NCBI GenBank assembly: GCA_002309715.1
Contig: DBXW01000010.1
Location: forward strand, 1 to 17,202
Direction: 5' to 3'
Source of the DNA: Candidatus Avelusimicrobium cornigerorum
GTDB lineage: Bacteria > Elusimicrobiota > Elusimicrobia > Elusimicrobiales > Elusimicrobiaceae
Length of the DNA stretch: 17,202 nt
Position numbers and translations under genes: made by a program. The notes beneath the pieces are model-generated. The model saw nothing but the letters and a program-made list of their open reading frames with translations. It had not been told where the DNA came from and searched no databases. Positions 14,922 to 17,202 of this stretch are shown here, one piece after another. Positions within the stretch are counted from its first letter, which is position 1. Every line of letters begins with the position of its first letter.

Positions 14922-15383
14922 ATGGGAGAAAGCAGTTTTACCGTTCTACGAGAAATCGGCTCGCTTATTTTGGCCGAAAACGAAGAAATCCGATTCAGTA
15001 TTGACGTGTATCGCGGGTTTCGCTATGTATCTATCCGCCGCTATTTACGCACCGACGGTTTTGCCGGCCCGACCAGAGACGGCCTTACACTTACGCCGGA
15101 AATTGTGCGCCTGTTAGAGCCGAAACTGATAAACCTACCCGACGACCCTAAAAAAATTGAAAATGTTCAATTGGGCAAATTTGCCAAACGTCAAGGCACG
15201 TGTGTGGTAGTAGGAATAGGTACCTTGAAAGGGGTGCGCGGTTTGGTATTACGCCAATGGCAAGATGATATTGGCTGGACTAAAAAGGGTATTTGGTTGC
15301 CGCTTGATAAAATCGTGGAAATTAAAAATCTGTTTAAACAAACGCGGGAAATTTTAGATGAGCAACCCCCGGATGATTTTTAA
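14922..15383 (+). CDS. Small protein with two PC4-like (ssDNA-binding coactivator) units
   Basis: The 153-residue product appears to be two tandem copies of a PC4/p15-type fold. Unit one (about 21-70) has EIRFSIDVYRGFRYVSIRRY, then DGLTLTPEIVRLL. Unit two (about 93-140) has VVVGIGTLKGVRGLVLRQW, then KKGIWLPLDKIVEIKNLF. Both show the pattern beta strands, G-x-R/K, a hydrophobic-basic strand with Arg, then a Gly-(Leu/Ile)-x-Leu turn and a helix, as in PC4 and bacterial YdbC-like proteins that bind single-stranded DNA. A role in transcription or repair is inferred from the fold only, and the second unit is the weaker match. The start is supported by a GGGAGG ribosome binding site. The gene is alone on its strand, divergent from the kinase gene and convergent with the pilin gene. 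The tail is acidic (DEQPPDDF). Confidence 0.65.
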   Translation: MGESSFTVLREIGSLILAENEEIRFSIDVYRGFRYVSIRRYLRTDGFAGPTRDGLTLTPEIVRLLEPKLINLPDDPKKIENVQLGKFAKRQGTCVVVGIGTLKGVRGLVLRQWQDDIGWTKKGIWLPLDKIVEIKNLFKQTREILDEQPPDDF

Positions 15384-15387
15384 GTTC

Positions 15388-15418
15388 AAAAAACCCCCGG
15401 ATTGGCCGGGGGTTTTTT
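15388..15418. terminator. Bidirectional terminator between the PC4-like and pilin genes
   Basis: A perfect 7-bp stem CCCCCGG / CCGGGGG with loop ATTGG is flanked by A6 and T6, so it works on both strands. The pilin stop codon (15417-15419) overlaps the T6 run, so both genes share one compact terminator. Confidence 0.93.
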
Positions 15419-16013
15419 AGGGGATATCGTAAAAACGGTAGGTAGATCCTTGGTAAGCCAATTTTCCCTTCATTACTTTCTTGCAAAATTTTCCGGCCGG
15501 AGTCACATAACTCGCTTTTTCAATACAATATAACGCGCCGTTTTGCTTGAGTGTCGCAGATGCGCCCGAGGAATTATGGCGTCCCACCGTTGTAAACCCC
15601 GCTCCTTTATAAGGCCCTGTTTTAAAATAGGAAACCACCCGGGAATAGTGCCCATTAGCACTAACATTAGAATTAAACCTATTATCGGTTATCACCACTT
15701 CAAAAAATTTATTTTGCCGAACCGCATCTCTTGACGGAACAGTATCCCCCAAAGAAGAAGTTTGTGCCGGAGTTAACGAATCAATAGATAAAGGTAGCAC
15801 ATCAAAAGAAAGCGCATAATCGCTGTTGGCCATTTTATAGGCTTCTTGGGCGGCGCCGATACTTTTGGCAAGCACAAGCAGTTGTGCGGTGCGCGATTTC
15901 CAAACTGCCTTTTGATATTGCGGCAACGCAATCGCCGCCAAAATACCAATGATTAAAACTACTACCAGTAATTCTATGAGCGTAAAGCCCTTTTTATGAT
16001 GATTATTCAACAT
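15417..16013 (-). CDS. Type IV pilin / type II secretion pseudopilin-like protein
   Basis: This 198-residue product has a class III prepilin signal: a short basic leader MLNNHHKKG, cleavage before Phe10, the conserved glutamate at position 5 of the mature protein (FTLIE), and a hydrophobic helix VVVLIIGILAAIALPQY. A prepilin peptidase should cleave and methylate it. The C-terminal region holds two cysteines (163, 177) that may form the D-loop disulfide of pilins. Such single pilin-like genes scattered through the chromosome are, as I recall, common in Elusimicrobium; this is recognition, not a search. I chose the ATG at 16011-16013 because it has AGGAGAT seven bases upstream and begins the prepilin leader; the frame extends 13 codons further across the promoter. 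No assembly genes are adjacent. It may be a pilus subunit or a secreted-fibre minor pilin. Confidence 0.92.
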   Translation of the reverse strand: MLNNHHKKGFTLIELLVVVLIIGILAAIALPQYQKAVWKSRTAQLLVLAKSIGAAQEAYKMANSDYALSFDVLPLSIDSLTPAQTSSLGDTVPSRDAVRQNKFFEVVITDNRFNSNVSANGHYSRVVSYFKTGPYKGAGFTTVGRHNSSGASATLKQNGALYCIEKASYVTPAGKFCKKVMKGKLAYQGSTYRFYDIP

Positions 16014-16042
16014 ATTAAATCTCCTAGGCTGGGTGCTTAAAT

Positions 16043-16051
16043 AGTATAGCA
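16043..16051 (-). promoter_or_regulatory. Extended -10 promoter of the pilin-like gene
   Basis: The minus strand reads TGC-TATACT, an extended -10. The -35 region is poor. The predicted start leaves a leader of about 20 bases holding the AGGAGAT site. Confidence 0.6.
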
Positions 16052-16144
16052 AAAAAACGATACAGCGAACGAAATAACCGGCAACAAAAAGGGAAAACCC
16101 CCACTCTTTTGCCCTAAAACAAAATTCATTTTTTTATAATCCCC

Positions 16145-16173
16145 TTTACCGCAAGCACATAATTTACTACAAT
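16145..16173 (+). promoter_or_regulatory. Promoter of gmk giving a leaderless transcript
   Basis: TTTACC (16145-16150) and TACAAT (16168-16173) are 17 bases apart. The ATG begins six bases after the -10, so the predicted transcription start is at the start codon. There is no Shine-Dalgarno sequence. A second TATAAT occurs at 16135-16140 without a good -35. Confidence 0.6.
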
Positions 16174-16179
16174 AGCAAT

Positions 16180-16776
16180 ATGAAGGCTTTTCCCATTATC
16201 GTTTCTTCCCCATCGGGGGCAGGTAAAACTACCATTATTGATGCGGTATTAAAACGCAACAAAACGGTTTCGCGCGTTGTTACCGCCACTACTCGCGCTC
16301 CGCGCAAAGGCGAGAAAAACGGGAAAGACTATCATTTTTGGACCATTAAACAATTTGAGCAAGCCATCAAGAAAAAACAAATGTTGGAGTGGGCACAAGT
16401 TCATACGTCTTATTATGGCATACCTAAAAAATCGGTAGACAGTTTGCTTAAAAAAGGCATCTGCCCCATTTTGGTAATAGACGTACAAGGGGCACGCACA
16501 ATTAAAAAAATTTATCCGCAAGCCGCCATGGTCTTTATTATTCCGCCGAGTTTAAAAGAACTCAAAAAACGTATTTTGGGCCGCAACGATAATACGCAAG
16601 ATATTGAATTACGTTTGGAAACTGCTAAAAAAGAAATTAAAGAGTCTGATAATTACGACTATGTTTTGCTCAATGCCGATTTAGACAAAGCCATAGAAGA
16701 TATGTCCGGCATTGTAACGGCAGAACAATGCCGAGTCAACCGGCAAGATTTGAAAAAGATTAAAAATCTGAAATAA
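16180..16776 (+). CDS. gmk: Guanylate kinase
   Basis: This 198-residue cytoplasmic enzyme phosphorylates GMP to GDP with ATP, a step needed for GTP and dGTP supply. It has the P-loop SSPSGAGKTT (9-18), the GMP-binding TRAPRKGEKNGKDYHF region (about 43-58), YYGIPKKSV, the VIDVQGA motif and the lid RNDNTQDIELRL. Length matches the family at about 200 residues. No Shine-Dalgarno sequence precedes the ATG and a -10 box lies six bases upstream. It is followed 15 bases later by rpoZ, an order conserved in many bacteria, and probably co-transcribed with it and the next gene. Confidence 0.97.
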   Translation: MKAFPIIVSSPSGAGKTTIIDAVLKRNKTVSRVVTATTRAPRKGEKNGKDYHFWTIKQFEQAIKKKQMLEWAQVHTSYYGIPKKSVDSLLKKGICPILVIDVQGARTIKKIYPQAAMVFIIPPSLKELKKRILGRNDNTQDIELRLETAKKEIKESDNYDYVLLNADLDKAIEDMSGIVTAEQCRVNRQDLKKIKNLK

Positions 16777-16791
16777 TTACGAGGGAGAAAT

Positions 16792-17088
16792 ATGTCCGGA
16801 AAAAACGAAAAAGAGTTGGATGCAAAACTCATGAACTTTGACGGCGACCGCTACGACATCGTGGTACTCGCTTCTATGTGGGCCAAAGAACTTAAGAAAA
16901 AAGGCGACTATAAAAATCAACCCAATGCCGCTGTTATCAAAGCCGCATTAGACGATATTTTATCGGGCCGCGTATCCAAAGAAGAAGTGCTTAACGTAAG
17001 CAAAGATAATTTGGAAAAAGAACTCAAAGCCCAAGAAGAAGCCCGCAAAGAAGCGGAACGTAAAGCCAAAGAACCCATGAGATTATAA
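16792..17088 (+). CDS. rpoZ: RNA polymerase omega subunit
   Basis: The 98-residue protein contains the omega signature DRYDIVVLASMWAKELKKKG followed by a conserved Ala/Ile helix (NAAVIKAALDDILSGRVSKEEV). Omega binds the beta-prime subunit and aids RNA polymerase assembly. The position directly after gmk is the classical context. The C-terminus is a charged helix rich in Lys, Glu and Ala. The ribosome binding site GAGGGAG lies just before the ATG, unlike leaderless gmk upstream. The stop TAA overlaps the next ATG by one base. Confidence 0.9.
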   Translation: MSGKNEKELDAKLMNFDGDRYDIVVLASMWAKELKKKGDYKNQPNAAVIKAALDDILSGRVSKEEVLNVSKDNLEKELKAQEEARKEAERKAKEPMRL

Positions 17089-17202
17089 TGGCTGATTCTT
17101 CACTGCGCCGGCTGGCGGGAGAGTTAAAAAATTTCCTGCAGGCTTGTGACGAAGACGAATTTATCAACACGGCGGCTGCCCCAGCACAAACGGCGGCCGC
17201 CG
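17088..17202 (+). CDS. Unidentified protein, N-terminal fragment cut by right edge
   Basis: An ATG at 17088-17090 overlaps the rpoZ stop (TAATG), and 38 codons run open to the window end. The visible part is MADSSLRRLAGELKNFLQAC, then an acidic DEDEFIN segment and an Ala-rich stretch with APAQTAAA. The helical start and Ala/Pro linker recall the N-terminus of some type-4-like uracil-DNA glycosylases, and in other bacteria coaBC follows rpoZ, but this fragment is too short to decide. Coupling to rpoZ suggests it belongs to the gmk operon. Confidence 0.6.
   Translation, partial: MADSSLRRLAGELKNFLQACDEDEFINTAAAPAQTAAA

Noticed and set aside
16014..16052. N-terminal extension of the pilin-like gene by 13 codons
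   Set aside because: The prepilin leader and AGGAGAT site place the start at 16013; the extension overlaps the promoter.

Overview
The window looks like a chromosomal segment of a gut-type Elusimicrobiota (Elusimicrobium-like) bacterium. This rests on general resemblance: a type IV pilin-like protein whose N-terminus and following helix are of the kind abundant in that phylum, a long-type PPi-dependent phosphofructokinase, a moderate-to-low GC content and compact gene spacing. No 16S gene or database search supports it, so the phylum call is an inference. I see no transposase, integrase, CRISPR array or tRNA gene. Most genes are housekeeping genes; the unusual material lies between and beside them.

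Layout. Positions 1-1082 (minus) hold the N-terminal part of a secreted cysteine-rich protein that runs off the left edge. Next, all minus, come pfp (PPi-dependent phosphofructokinase), a membrane-anchored helical-repeat protein, and the hisS-aspS pair joined by an ATGA overlap. A secreted ankyrin-repeat protein follows (7979-8998). A gene-free spacer of about 470 bases (8999-9468) contains strong hairpins. The groES-groEL operon is next, with a sigma70-type promoter and a CIRCE operator. Upstream of it lies a Ser/Thr kinase and PP2C phosphatase pair that also overlaps as ATGA (11569-14756). The kinase carries about eight membrane segments.

At 14757-14921 transcription diverges. A plus-strand gene encodes a small protein that appears to carry two PC4-like (ssDNA-binding coactivator) units; it converges on a minus-strand pilin-like gene, and the two share a bidirectional terminator. 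The right end is a plus-strand operon: gmk, rpoZ and the start of an unidentified gene overlapping rpoZ by one base.

How the parts relate. pfp feeds glycolysis; hisS and aspS charge tRNAs; groES-groEL fold proteins under probable HrcA heat-shock control; the kinase/phosphatase pair forms a reversible signalling module; gmk and rpoZ couple guanine nucleotide supply and RNA polymerase assembly. The pilin-like, cysteine-rich and ankyrin proteins carry export signals and probably act at or outside the cell envelope.

Points most worth a second look: a recurring -10 box placed 6-7 bases before an ATG that lacks a Shine-Dalgarno sequence (leaderless mRNAs); the structured spacer after groEL; the four-fold helical repeat protein with a lipase-chaperone-like pattern; the tandem PC4-like protein with a palindrome against its ribosome binding site; and the eight-pass kinase.
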